Made by a program: the position numbers and the translations under genes. From Thiocystis violascens (GTDB lineage: Bacteria; Pseudomonadota; Gammaproteobacteria; Chromatiales; Chromatiaceae), in contig DYNM01000009.1 in assembly GCA_020721065.1 (NCBI GenBank), forward strand, positions 40,796 through 104,795: a stretch of 64,000 nt of DNA, given 5' to 3'. Below, piece by piece: positions 25,327-33,411 of this stretch (position 1 is its first letter; each line of letters begins with the position of its first letter). The notes beneath the pieces are model-generated. The model saw only the letters and a list, made by a program, of their open reading frames with translations, did not search any database and was not told where the DNA came from.

Positions 25327-26136
25327 TTAATTCAAATAACGCTGTAAAGTAGCATTGAGTTGTTCCAGCGCCAGCGGTTTCGTCAAATACACATCAGCAG
25401 CAGCAAATGTGCCGCGAAGTTTATCAAACCGCGAGGTTTTACCGGTCAACAATACAACTGGCGTTTGAATGTGCAATTTACGTTTCAGCGTCCGACACAC
25501 TTCATAACCATTCATGCCCGGCAGCATCACATCAAGAAAAATCAATTGATACACCCGCTCTTGCACCCGCGTCAGAGCTTCCTCGCCGGTGGTTGCGAAA
25601 TCAACGATGTGTCCCGCTTTGGTGAGGCGCACCTCCATCATCGTCCGCACCGCCTCGCTGTCATCCACCACCAAAATACGTTTAGCCGCGAGCGCCGGCG
25701 CAGGTGCGGACTGATGTTTTCCATAATCGGCAATGGTTTGTGTGGAAAGGTCATCACGAATCGCCAACTCTGGAGCGAAGTGATACACCTCCAAAACCAA
25801 TTCATCGAGTGTTTTAAGAATGCGGATTGCCAATAGCGGACGCTTAAAACCAACGCTCACCACTTCGCTAGACAGATGAGATAACTCATCAGTATTGCCC
25901 ACTTGTACCACCGGAAAATTTGCGCCAAAACAACGGCTGCGCAATTCGCGCCAACCCTGCACTCCTTGCGGTAAATCATTGTTAATGATGCAAATATCAG
26001 GCGGCTTGCGCTCCTGAGTCCAAAGAATATAGTGCTGTGGGCGGACAGCCGATAATTGAAAAGCGCGTTCCAAACTCTTTTCTTCAGGCGCTGCAAAACC
26101 ACATAAAGCAATTGTGAATTGTTTTTGCTGACTCAT
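25327..26136 (-). CDS. PilG-like response regulator with an extra degenerate N-terminal receiver
   Basis: 269 residues, twice the size of PilG. Residues ~5-125 look like a decayed receiver: 'DICIINNDLP' at the phospho-site strand and 'VGFKRPLLAIRILKTLDELV' in place of the K-P loop, but no acidic pocket. After a linker, residues 152-268 are an intact receiver (RILVVDDSEAVR, D202 in LIFLDVMLPGMNGYEV, K253 in YLTKPL) with the 'KTSRFDKLRG' stretch typical of PilG. It would be the ChpA phosphorylation target acting on pilus extension. First gene of the operon; a 14-base palindrome lies just upstream. Confidence 0.8.
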   Translation of the reverse strand: MSQQKQFTIALCGFAAPEEKSLERAFQLSAVRPQHYILWTQERKPPDICIINNDLPQGVQGWRELRSRCFGANFPVVQVGNTDELSHLSSEVVSVGFKRPLLAIRILKTLDELVLEVYHFAPELAIRDDLSTQTIADYGKHQSAPAPALAAKRILVVDDSEAVRTMMEVRLTKAGHIVDFATTGEEALTRVQERVYQLIFLDVMLPGMNGYEVCRTLKRKLHIQTPVVLLTGKTSRFDKLRGTFAAADVYLTKPLALEQLNATLQRYLN

Positions 26137-26612
26137 AGTCTTTTACTTTCCGTTGATAGGTCGTGCGACCTGCAACTAAAGTCCTAAACAGTACTCAACC
26201 AAATAGTTGGCGCTGAGGATGCAAACGATTGATTTAATTGTGACTTACCAGTTGTCAGTCACAACAATTTCTTAATTGACAATGATCAATTGACCACTTA
26301 ATTCTCAACCGCATCACTCCTAATACCATAAAATGCGCCATTCTTGCGTTGTCAAAAATCCACTCTACCGCAGCATCACCTGATTTGTTGTGAACCACAT
26401 ATCGACAACAGTATGATGTGCGGGTGTGGCGTTCATCATATCAAACCCGCTCGATTACAGTGCATTTTAGCAATGCAATGGTGGGATTAAATACTGTAAT
26501 CTTCGTTGGCGATCAATAGTATTGTGTACGAAATCGTTTTAGGTTTACCATGCGCCCGCTGGATTAAAATCGCGCCAGTTTTTTATTTTAATCACGTCTA
26601 TCAGGTACGCAA
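26137..26612. other. 476-base intergenic region upstream of the Pil-Chp operon; no gene seen
   Basis: Divergent promoter region between the pilG-like gene (minus) and a secreted coiled-coil protein (plus). No frame looks coding. It holds the palindrome AGGTCG-TG-CGACCT (26158-26171), 22 bases before the pilG-like start. It also has the inverted repeat TTGTGAC (26238-26244) / GTCACAA (26258-26264), which encloses one GTTGTCA unit. Either could be an operator or a leader hairpin of the chemosensory operon. Confidence 0.6.
26158..26171. promoter_or_regulatory. Perfect palindrome in the leader of the Pil-Chp operon
   Basis: AGGTCG-TG-CGACCT, a perfect 6+6 inverted repeat 22-35 bases upstream of the first chemosensory gene. 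Candidate operator or short 5' hairpin; no matching regulator is identified. Confidence 0.4.
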
Positions 26613-27113
26613 ATGAACGCTAAACTTGTTATTTGTATAGGAGTGCTGGCAGTGTGTCATACCGCTCATGCTGCAAAATGTCAGGCACCCGATGGCAAAT
26701 GGTATCCTTATCACAGCCCGCAGTGTGAAGCTGCGGCTGAAGCAGCATTTGATCCTCGGTTGGAATTAGATCGCGCCGTGCAAATGCGAGAAGATAAACG
26801 CTTGGAATATGACGCTGGTTTTCAGCAGCAACGCCTCGATTTATTGCATTTAGAACATCAGCGCAAGATGCTGGAATTAGAGTATTCTGCTCAGTCACAA
26901 CAGCGTTCATTGCGAATGGAAGAACGCAAAGTTGATTTATTAGAAAGTGAAACCACTGCTGATCGTCAATATACCAGAGAAATTCAGAATGATGCGCGGA
27001 TTCAACGCAATATCAGCAACATTCAACAAACGATTGATCTTAAAAAAGATGCTGAAGCAGCACGATTAGGAGTCACGCGGCAGCAATACGATGTGATTAG
27101 AAATAAGTATTAA
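26613..27113 (+). CDS. Secreted coiled-coil protein, unknown function
   Basis: 166 residues with a signal peptide (ends AHAA). The mature N-terminus 'KCQAPDGKWYPYHSPQC' has two cysteines and resembles the small DUF4124-like motif found on periplasmic proteins. The rest is a long, strongly charged coiled coil (Gln/Glu/Arg rich, heptad Leu). I do not recognise a named family. It is divergent from the chemosensory operon and ends at a strong bidirectional terminator. Confidence 0.6.
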   Translation: MNAKLVICIGVLAVCHTAHAAKCQAPDGKWYPYHSPQCEAAAEAAFDPRLELDRAVQMREDKRLEYDAGFQQQRLDLLHLEHQRKMLELEYSAQSQQRSLRMEERKVDLLESETTADRQYTREIQNDARIQRNISNIQQTIDLKKDAEAARLGVTRQQYDVIRNKY

Positions 27114-27145
27114 CTCAAATTGCTGCTATTAATATCTGCAACGCA

Positions 27146-27193
27146 AATAACCGACCTGAATCTGAATAACACCCGCCATTCAGGTCGGTTATT
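27146..27193. terminator. Bidirectional terminator between convergent genes
   Basis: Perfect 16-bp inverted repeat AATAACCGACCTGAAT (27146-27161) / ATTCAGGTCGGTTATT (27178-27193), 16-base loop, between the coiled-coil gene (plus) and the isochorismatase-like gene (minus). Confidence 0.75.
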
Positions 27194-27203
27194 AAATACG
27201 CGG

Positions 27204-27782
27204 CTATTTGAACAGCGACCACACGTCGCGGAATTGGGCATCGCTGGAATCGCCGAGCCATTCAAACCCAACCGATTCCGTACATACGACTTGAATACCG
27301 GAATGCCGCATCCGCTCTAAAACATTCGCTTTGTGCGCTGCGTTGCGAGAAATAATCCCGTCTGCTGGCACAAATACTTGATAGCCCCAGCGTTGCAAAC
27401 CAGATACGGTTTGCGCAATACAAATATGCGCTTCCATGCCCACGACAATCAATTGCCGCCGATTGGGTTGCAGTGAAATGTTGCGTTCAAAACCCGGCGC
27501 AGTGCAGCAGGAAAACGCAGTTTTCTCAGTTGGATCAGCAGTTTGCGGTAAATTCGCGTGGATGGTTTCAATAATAGGTCCCAGCCCTTTTGAATAATGC
27601 TGGGTGGCAATCACCGGAATACCAAGCAGTTTAGCAGCGGTGATTAAACGGTTAATGTTGCCCACCACCTGCGCCAATTCTTCTGGCTGCATGGCGGCGG
27701 CTAAACGTTCTTGCGCGTCAATAATTAACAATTGCGATAAACCGCGTTGGCAGAGCGGCATCTGGGCTTGATGTACTGTCAT
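27204..27782 (-). CDS. Isochorismatase-family cysteine hydrolase
   Basis: 192 residues. The alpha/beta fold with a Asp-Lys-Cys triad is recognisable: LLIIDAQERL near the N-terminus, K in 'PTEKTAFSC', and the nucleophile in 'VGMEAHICIAQTV'. Closest in style to YcaC-type hydrolases (VxGMEAHVC), which are nicotinamidase relatives of undefined substrate. Start 27782 is set by GGAGG eight bases upstream; a longer reading to 27836 has no ribosome site. It follows phaB on the same strand but is separated by a strong terminator. Confidence 0.8.
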   Translation of the reverse strand: MTVHQAQMPLCQRGLSQLLIIDAQERLAAAMQPEELAQVVGNINRLITAAKLLGIPVIATQHYSKGLGPIIETIHANLPQTADPTEKTAFSCCTAPGFERNISLQPNRRQLIVVGMEAHICIAQTVSGLQRWGYQVFVPADGIISRNAAHKANVLERMRHSGIQVVCTESVGFEWLGDSSDAQFRDVWSLFK

Positions 27783-27899
27783 GTATAAAAGTCCTCCGAT
27801 CGTTGCGCGAGATGAATGCGTGATGTGACTGCGCAATCAGTGTGCGCTATACGGTCGCATCGGATCAAGAACGGACGCACTAAAAGTAATCAAACGCGC

Positions 27900-27927
27900 A
27901 AAAAAAAGCCCGGCGGGGTGCCGGGCT
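27900..27927 (-). terminator. Rho-independent terminator downstream of phaB / candidate sRNA
   Basis: On the minus strand AGCCCGGC-acccc-GCCGGGCT followed by eight T. Perfect 8-bp GC-rich stem plus U-tract. Confidence 0.9.
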
Positions 27928-27980
27928 AAAGAACGTCTCATGATGAAAGAGACGAGGAGGACACGGAATAAAATTAGGTA
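27900..27980 (-). ncRNA. Candidate small RNA (copy A) with CCTCC motif, downstream of phaB
   Basis: Read on the minus strand: TTGACG within a GACGCTTGAC motif right after the phaB stop, then TCCTCCTC, a perfect hairpin CGTCTC...GAGACG (27934-27954), and a strong terminator. The same order of parts with the same GACGCTTGAC upstream motif occurs at 51976-52109. It could instead be only the phaB 3' UTR. The 5' end is not defined by sequence. Confidence 0.4.
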
Positions 27981-28013
27981 GTCACCGCGCAACGTCAAGC
28001 GTCGCGCTGGATG

Positions 28014-28754
28014 CTAGTGCATAAACAAACCGCCATTGACGGGTAGATTTGCGCCGGTGATGTAGGCGCTGTCGTCGCTGGCTAAAAAGGCAATTGCGGC
28101 TGCAATTTCAGCAGGTTGCGCCATGCGCCGCATCGGAATCCCGCTGATAATGCTGGTGCGGACGGCGTCATCCATCGCCAAGGTCATCGCGGTGTCGGTG
28201 TAGCCCGGCGACACGGTGTTGACGGTCACGCCCTTGGCTGCGCCTTCCTGCGCCAGCGCCATCGTGAAGCCGTGCATTCCCGCTTTCGCAGCGGAATAGT
28301 TGGCTTGTCCAAACTGCCCGCGCTGTCCGTTGACGGACGAGATATTGATGATGCGACCAAAACCGCGCTCCAACATGCCTTCCCACGCCGGGCGAGTGAC
28401 ATTGAATACGCTGTTGAGATTGACATCAATTACCGCATTCCACTGCGACGCTTCCATTTTTCTGAACGTTTTATCGCGGGTAATCCCAGCGCAATTCACT
28501 AAAATGTCTAATGTGCCATGTTGCGCGATGATGTCATTCACCATGCGGGTGCTGTCATCAAAAGAGGACACGTCGGCAGCAATCGTTGTGATGGTTAAAC
28601 CTTCACTTGCGCGTGCAGCTTGCCATTCAGTTGCCGCTGCTGCTTCTGATGGATGACAATTAGCAATCACGGTGCAACCGTCTTGCGCCAAACGAATACA
28701 AATTGCTGTGCCTAAACCGCCAATTCCACCAGTGACTAATGCGATACGCGCCAT
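28014..28754 (-). CDS. phaB: Acetoacetyl-CoA reductase
   Basis: 246 residues, an SDR enzyme that makes (R)-3-hydroxybutyryl-CoA from acetoacetyl-CoA with NADPH. The Rossmann motif is GGIGGLGT (first residues MARIALVTGGIGGLG), with NCAGITRD, catalytic Ser in 'NISSVNGQRGQFGQANYSAAKAG' with YxxxK, and C-terminal 'ITGANLPVNGGLFMH'. These match PhaB closely. Start 28754 has GGAGG upstream; a longer reading to 28829 adds 25 residues before the Rossmann strand. Last gene of phaA-phaR-phaP-phaB on the minus strand, as in purple sulfur bacteria. Confidence 0.95.
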   Translation of the reverse strand: MARIALVTGGIGGLGTAICIRLAQDGCTVIANCHPSEAAAATEWQAARASEGLTITTIAADVSSFDDSTRMVNDIIAQHGTLDILVNCAGITRDKTFRKMEASQWNAVIDVNLNSVFNVTRPAWEGMLERGFGRIINISSVNGQRGQFGQANYSAAKAGMHGFTMALAQEGAAKGVTVNTVSPGYTDTAMTLAMDDAVRTSIISGIPMRRMAQPAEIAAAIAFLASDDSAYITGANLPVNGGLFMH

Positions 28755-28841
28755 AAAACTTGCCTCCAAATTCTTATTGTTATTGCAGTTAAATTGTTCA
28801 ATAAATGTTGTGATCCATCCTTGGATCACCAGTCAATTCAA

Positions 28842-29198
28842 TTATGCAGCAGGGCGCAATTCAGCACTGAGTTCTGCGGCATTCTTTTCTAACCAAGCGC
28901 GGTAATCATCACGCGCTTCATTCACCAATTGCATGGTGGTTTTACTTTCTGCCATCACCCGCTCACTCAATTCCTTGGTCGCATCAACCTGACCTTGGAA
29001 AAATTCGTTATAGCCCTTGGCTTCAGTAGCGAGCTTGGTCAAGCGCAGCGTGTGATCCATATATAGCGTCAACGCATCCATTTGACGTGCCGCCATTTTT
29101 TCAAAAATCCGCACGTTGAGTTCACCCAAACTGGTCAGGCGTTCAACATTTTTGGTGGTCATGTCGGTCACAGCATTCATGGTGTCGGTGGTCGTCAT
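28842..29198 (-). CDS. phaP: Phasin (PHA granule-associated protein)
   Basis: 118 residues, all helical, amphipathic, with no signal peptide. Pattern 'TTKNVERLTSLGELNVRIFEKMAARQMDALTLYM' and 'ATKELSERVMAESKTTMQLVNEARDDYRAWLEKN' match the phasin family coating PHA granules. It lies between phaR and phaB. Two adjacent TGC-N3-GCA palindromes 22-52 bases upstream of its start are candidate PhaR operators, matching the known logic that PhaR represses phasin until granules titrate it away. Confidence 0.9.
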   Translation of the reverse strand: MTTTDTMNAVTDMTTKNVERLTSLGELNVRIFEKMAARQMDALTLYMDHTLRLTKLATEAKGYNEFFQGQVDATKELSERVMAESKTTMQLVNEARDDYRAWLEKNAAELSAELRPAA

Positions 29199-29219
29199 GG
29201 TCAGTTCCTCTAACAGGGA

Positions 29220-29250
29220 TTGTGCAGTGCAACAATGTTGCGACGCACAA
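29220..29250. promoter_or_regulatory. Two adjacent candidate PhaR operators upstream of phaP
   Basis: TTGTGC-AGT-GCAACA (29220-29234) and TGTTGC-GAC-GCACAA (29236-29250), one base apart. Read on opposite strands both are TGTTGC-N3-GCACAA, and the same 12 fixed bases recur at 31128. PhaR proteins of Paracoccus and Rhodobacter are known to bind CTGC-N3-GCAG, sharing the TGC-N3-GCA core. The sites lie where a repressor would block the phaP promoter. Confidence 0.65.
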
Positions 29251-29319
29251 TAACCAGCTCCAGCGCAGCGGTCAAGCCCTCAGTGCAATTTTTTTTAACG
29301 CTCGCTGCCGCTGCTGTGA

Positions 29320-29796
29320 TCACGCTGGATCGTCATCCTTGGGTTTGCGTTTTGCACCAAAACTGAATCCCGCTGCCCGCATAAAATCTTGCTGCAAATC
29401 CGCCCACATCTCGACATTTTTCTGCGTCAAACGCGACATTGCTTCAAATGGATTATCCGTCCACGCTTGCGTCATATCCTGCTGTTGTTTAGCGAACAAT
29501 TCGAGTGATGTTTCTAAATAACGCGCAAACATTCCCTGAAAAGTGCCGCCATAAAAACGAATAATCTGCGCTAACATATTGGCGCTAAATAACGGCTCGC
29601 CGCCGCTTTCTTCTTCCAACATGATTTGCAATAAAATTGCCCGTGTAATATCCGTTTCATTCGCAGTGTCGATCACTTTAATTGTGATTCCACTCATCAC
29701 TAAACTGCGCACGTCGGCTACCGTGATATACCGACTCAATTCGGTGTCATACAGCCGCCGATTGGGATACTTTTTTATTAAGCGTTCGCGTTTCAT
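29320..29796 (-). CDS. phaR: PHA synthesis repressor PhaR
   Basis: 158 residues. N-terminal DNA-binding domain (PHB_acc_N) with the hallmark 'LIKKYPNRRLYDTELSRYITVADVR' and a C-terminal PHB_acc segment ('MLAQIIRFYGGTFQGMFARYLETSLELFAKQQQ'). PhaR binds both DNA and PHA, and represses phaP and often itself. Start 29796 has GAGGATAG before the ATG; an upstream extension is not PhaR-like. It lies between phaA and phaP. The C-terminal tail ends basic/acidic (AKRKPKDDDPA). Confidence 0.93.
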   Translation of the reverse strand: MKRERLIKKYPNRRLYDTELSRYITVADVRSLVMSGITIKVIDTANETDITRAILLQIMLEEESGGEPLFSANMLAQIIRFYGGTFQGMFARYLETSLELFAKQQQDMTQAWTDNPFEAMSRLTQKNVEMWADLQQDFMRAAGFSFGAKRKPKDDDPA

Positions 29797-29814
29797 TCTA
29801 TCCTCATAATGCAA

Positions 29815-29836
29815 AACCTGCCCAAGATGGCAGGTT
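29815..29836 (-). terminator. Terminator/attenuator between phaA and phaR
   Basis: Minus strand AACCTGCC-atcttg-GGCAGGTT followed by TT, 20 bases past the phaA stop. A weak-to-moderate terminator that may lower phaR and phaP expression relative to phaA. Confidence 0.6.
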
Positions 29837-29855
29837 AAAGAATAGTCGCAATCGC

Positions 29856-31052
29856 TTACAAACGCTCCACTGCCAGCGCCACGCCTTGACCGCCGCCGAT
29901 GCACAGCGTCGCCAAGCCTTTTTTGGCATCGCGGCGCTGCATTTCATACAGCAACGTGACCAAAATCCGCGCTCCCGACGCACCAATCGGATGACCGAGC
30001 GCAATCGCGCCGCCGTTGACGTTGACCTTGCTTAAATCCCAGCCCAATTCCTGATTGACCGACATTGCCTGCGCCGCAAAGGCCTCGTTGGCTTCAATTA
30101 AATCCAATTCCGCCGCCGTCCAGCCTGCTTTTTCCAAGCATTTGGTGGACGCCGGAATCGGTCCGGTGCCCATCACCGCCGGATCAACGCCGGCGCTGGC
30201 AAAGGCCACCAAGCGCGCCAGCGGCGTCAAGCCCAACTCCCGCGCTTTGCTTTCTGTCATCACGACCACCAGCGCCGCGCCATCGTTAATGCCTGACGCA
30301 TTGCCCGCCGTCACCGTGCCATCTTTATCAAACGCCGGGCGCAACTTCGCCAACGTCGCTGCGGTCGTGCTCGGACGCGGAAATTCATCGGTCGCAAACA
30401 CCAACGGATCACCTTTGCGCTGCGGAATCGTCACCGGAATGATCTCATCGGCAAAGCGTCCGGCATCCAACGCCGCTGCCGTTTTTTGCTGCGACGCCGC
30501 TGCAAATTCATCCTGCGCAGCGCGGCTAAAGTCATAATTTTTAGCGATATTTTCGGCGGTGACGCCCATGTGATAATCGTTAAACGCATCCCACAGCCCA
30601 TCGACGATCATCGTGTCTTTCAACTGCCAATCGCCCATCCGCTGCCCGTCCCGCGAGCGCGGCAAAACGTGCGCCGACTGGCTCATGCTTTCCTGACCGC
30701 CGGCAATCACAATCTCAGCATCGCCGCAGGCGACCGCGTGCCATGCCAACTGCACCGCTTTTAAGCCGCTGCCGCAGACTTTATTGATCGTCAACGCGGG
30801 TACCTGCGCAGGTAAACCGGCTTTGAGCGTGGTTTGCCGCGCCGGATTTTGCCCCACGCCTGCCGTCAACACCTGCCCCAAAATCACCTCATCGACCTGT
30901 TCTGGTGCAATGCCAGTCCGCGCTAACAGTGCTTTCAACACGGTTGCGCCCAATTCAGTCGCCGGCAGTGCGGCCAAACTGCCCCCAAAGCTGCCAACGG
31001 CGGTGCGCCCAGCGGCGACGATGACGACGGATTCGTTACTTGCATTCATCAT
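29856..31052 (-). CDS. phaA: Acetyl-CoA acetyltransferase (beta-ketothiolase)
   Basis: 398 residues, biosynthetic thiolase condensing two acetyl-CoA to acetoacetyl-CoA for PHB. Acyl-accepting C93 is in [14 protein letters not shown]; the C-terminal catalytic His is in [16 protein letters not shown] and the second Cys in [16 protein letters not shown]. Length is normal. GAGG precedes the start. Two consecutive Met codons make the exact start ambiguous by one residue. It is divergent from phaE-phaC across 137 bases holding a candidate PhaR site. Confidence 0.95.
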   Translation of the reverse strand: MMNASNESVVIVAAGRTAVGSFGGSLAALPATELGATVLKALLARTGIAPEQVDEVILGQVLTAGVGQNPARQTTLKAGLPAQVPALTINKVCGSGLKAVQLAWHAVACGDAEIVIAGGQESMSQSAHVLPRSRDGQRMGDWQLKDTMIVDGLWDAFNDYHMGVTAENIAKNYDFSRAAQDEFAAASQQKTAAALDAGRFADEIIPVTIPQRKGDPLVFATDEFPRPSTTAATLAKLRPAFDKDGTVTAGNASGINDGAALVVVMTESKARELGLTPLARLVAFASAGVDPAVMGTGPIPASTKCLEKAGWTAAELDLIEANEAFAAQAMSVNQELGWDLSKVNVNGGAIALGHPIGASGARILVTLLYEMQRRDAKKGLATLCIGGGQGVALAVERL

Positions 31053-31127
31053 GTCAAAAGTCCTCGGTAATCGTTATGGTGAAAAAAACGTAAAAACAGC
31101 AATTCAAAACACAATTCTACGCATCTT

Positions 31128-31142
31128 TGTTGCAGCGCACAA
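31128..31142. promoter_or_regulatory. Candidate PhaR operator between phaA and phaE
   Basis: TGTTGC-AGC-GCACAA, identical outside the central three bases to the two sites upstream of phaP. It sits in the divergent phaA/phaE promoter region, 76 bases from the phaA start and 48 from the phaE start, so it could control both directions. Confidence 0.6.
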
Positions 31143-31189
31143 ATAGCCGTGCTAACTTTCATTTTAATTTCACAGCGGAGCGCAGACTT

Positions 31190-32242
31190 GTGGCAAATAA
31201 CACCTTTTTTAATGACGATTGGCTGGCGCTACAGCGCAGCTATTGGGACAACTGGACGGCGATGAGTCGCAAAGCAATGGGAGTGGAAGGTGCCGCGCCG
31301 CTCACCGCACCTTGGGAAAATGCGCTGGAACAATGGTGGAAAGCACTGGCTCCGGCGGCACCTGAAGCGTCGAAAGTGTTTATGGAACGGATGCTTGATC
31401 AAGGTAAAACCTTGTTTCAAATGGCAGAATCGTTTGCAACGCCGACTGGTGGCACCGCCAATCCGCTGGCGTTGTGGACTTCCGCGTTAGAAGACCTGCA
31501 AGCGCGATTCAGCGGCGCTGCGACCGATCAAAATAGTGCCGCACAACGGATGTTATCGTTTTGGGAAATGCCGCTCGACAACTGGCAACGGATGATGTCA
31601 TCGCTGTCGCCGTTGCCCGGTGACGCGCTGCGCAACATGCCACATGATCAATTGCAAGATCATCTCAAACGGGCGTTAGCCGCACCTGGCTTGGGCTATA
31701 CCCGCGAAGAACAAGGGCAATATCAAGAATTAATGCGCTGCACCTTGGCATATCAAACCGCATTACAAGAATACAGCGGGTTTTATAATCAATTAGGAAT
31801 GAAATCACTGCAACGTTTAGGCAGCCATTTTCAATCACTCAGCGATGACAAACCAATTGAATCAGCACGGGCATTATATGATCAATGGATCACCTGCTGC
31901 GAAGCCGTTTATGCAGAAGAAGTTGCCACACCTGAATACGCAAAAATTCACGGTCATTTAATTAACGCGCAAATGGCGTTAAAAAAACGTATGTCAGTGA
32001 TGGTGGATGAACAACTCGGCGCTTTGAATATGCCCACGCGCAGCGAATTGCGCACGGTGCAGGATCGCCTGCAAGACACCCGCCGCGACAACAAACAGTT
32101 GCAACAACGGTTACATCTGCTGGAAAAACAACTGGCTACGTTGCTTGGTGATGCCGCTCCGAATCCGGCGCTGGCGCTGACCACTGCCGTGCCTGCTGCC
32201 GCCAAAGCGTTGCCGCGTCGCAAAAGCCCCCAGCCAGATTGA
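31190..32242 (+). CDS. phaE: Class III PHA synthase subunit PhaE
   Basis: 350 residues. The N-terminus 'VANNTFFNDDWLALQRSYWDNWTAMSRKAMG' matches the A. vinosum PhaE opening, so the GTG at 31190, nine bases after GGAG, is the start rather than an upstream in-frame codon at 31127. PhaE is the non-catalytic partner that activates PhaC; it is helical with a C-terminal coiled coil ('RSELRTVQDRLQDTRRDNKQLQQRLHLLEKQL'). It is 12 bases ahead of phaC in the same operon. The tail is Ala/Pro rich and basic. Confidence 0.93.
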   Translation: MANNTFFNDDWLALQRSYWDNWTAMSRKAMGVEGAAPLTAPWENALEQWWKALAPAAPEASKVFMERMLDQGKTLFQMAESFATPTGGTANPLALWTSALEDLQARFSGAATDQNSAAQRMLSFWEMPLDNWQRMMSSLSPLPGDALRNMPHDQLQDHLKRALAAPGLGYTREEQGQYQELMRCTLAYQTALQEYSGFYNQLGMKSLQRLGSHFQSLSDDKPIESARALYDQWITCCEAVYAEEVATPEYAKIHGHLINAQMALKKRMSVMVDEQLGALNMPTRSELRTVQDRLQDTRRDNKQLQQRLHLLEKQLATLLGDAAPNPALALTTAVPAAAKALPRRKSPQPD

Positions 32243-32254
32243 GGAAATAACACG

Positions 32255-33322
32255 ATGATTTCAATCAACATTCGTCCCGATCAACTCGCGCAGGAAATGC
32301 TTGATTACAGCCGCAAGCTGGGGCAAAGCATGGAAAACCTGCTGAATGCCGAAAGTATTGACGAAGGCGTCAGCCCTAAACAAGTGGTTTATCAAGAAGA
32401 TAAGCTGAAGTTATATCGCTACGACACGCCTGCTGGCGCGACACCGAGCGCAACGCCATTGCTGATTGTGTATGCGTTGGTGAATCGCCCGTATATGACC
32501 GACATTCAAGAAGATCGCTCCACAATTAAGGGTTTATTGGCGACCGGTCAGGATGTGTATTTAATTGATTGGGGCTATCCCGATCAAGCAGATCGCGCCA
32601 TTACGCTGGATGATTATATCAATGGTTATATTGATCGCTGCGTCGAACATCTGCGCGAAGAATTGAACGTTGAGAAAGTCAATTTGCTCGGCATCTGTCA
32701 GGGCGGCGCATTCAGTTTAATGTACACTGCATTGCACCCAGAAAAAGTCAACAATTTAGTCACGATGGTGACGCCAGTTGATTTCAAAACGCCAGACAAT
32801 TTGCTGTCTGCGTGGGTGCAACACGTTGATATTGATCTTGCTGTTGACACAATGGGCAACATTCCGGGCGAATTACTCAATTGGAGTTTTCTCACGCTAA
32901 AACCCTACAGTTTAATGGGGCAAAAATACGTCAACATGGTTGATGTATTAGATGATCCCAAAAAAGTGAAGAACTTTTTACGAATGGAGAAATGGATTTT
33001 TGATAGCCCCGATCAAGCGGGTGAGACCTTCCGCCAATTCATCAAGGATTTCTATCAACACAACGGGTTTATTAACGGCGGCGTATGGCTCGGCGGTCGT
33101 GAAGTTGATTTGCACCACATCACCTGCCCGGTGCTCAACATTTATGCGTTGCAAGATCATTTAGTGCCACCGGACGCATCGAAGGCGCTACAGGGTTTGG
33201 TGAGCAGTACCGATTACACTGAATTAGCTTTTCCGGGCGGACATATTGGGATTTACGTCAGTGGTAAAGCGCAAAAAGAAGTCACACCTGCAATTGGCAA
33301 GTGGTTGAATCAACGCGCTTAA
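32255..33322 (+). CDS. phaC: Class III PHA synthase catalytic subunit PhaC
   Basis: 355 residues, the A. vinosum-type length. An alpha/beta-hydrolase polymerising hydroxyacyl-CoA into PHA at the granule surface. The triad is C148 in the lipase-like box GICQGG, D301 in ALQDHLVPP and H330 in FPGGHIGIYVSG. Class I synthases are ~600 residues, so the size and the adjoining phaE together define class III. Followed by a strong bidirectional terminator. Confidence 0.97.
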   Translation: MISINIRPDQLAQEMLDYSRKLGQSMENLLNAESIDEGVSPKQVVYQEDKLKLYRYDTPAGATPSATPLLIVYALVNRPYMTDIQEDRSTIKGLLATGQDVYLIDWGYPDQADRAITLDDYINGYIDRCVEHLREELNVEKVNLLGICQGGAFSLMYTALHPEKVNNLVTMVTPVDFKTPDNLLSAWVQHVDIDLAVDTMGNIPGELLNWSFLTLKPYSLMGQKYVNMVDVLDDPKKVKNFLRMEKWIFDSPDQAGETFRQFIKDFYQHNGFINGGVWLGGREVDLHHITCPVLNIYALQDHLVPPDASKALQGLVSSTDYTELAFPGGHIGIYVSGKAQKEVTPAIGKWLNQRA

Positions 33323-33360
33323 CTTGGCATTTACTGAGTCATTTCATCTCAGCAAAACAC

Positions 33361-33393
33361 AAAAAACCCCAATCATCCAGATTGGGGTTTTTT
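33361..33393. terminator. Bidirectional rho-independent terminator after phaC
   Basis: AAAAAACCCCAATC-atcca-GATTGGGGTTTTTT: an 8-bp core stem with A- and T-runs on both sides, between phaC (plus) and the Skp-like gene (minus). Confidence 0.93.
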
Positions 33394-33411
33394 ATTCACG
33401 CTGACACCAAA

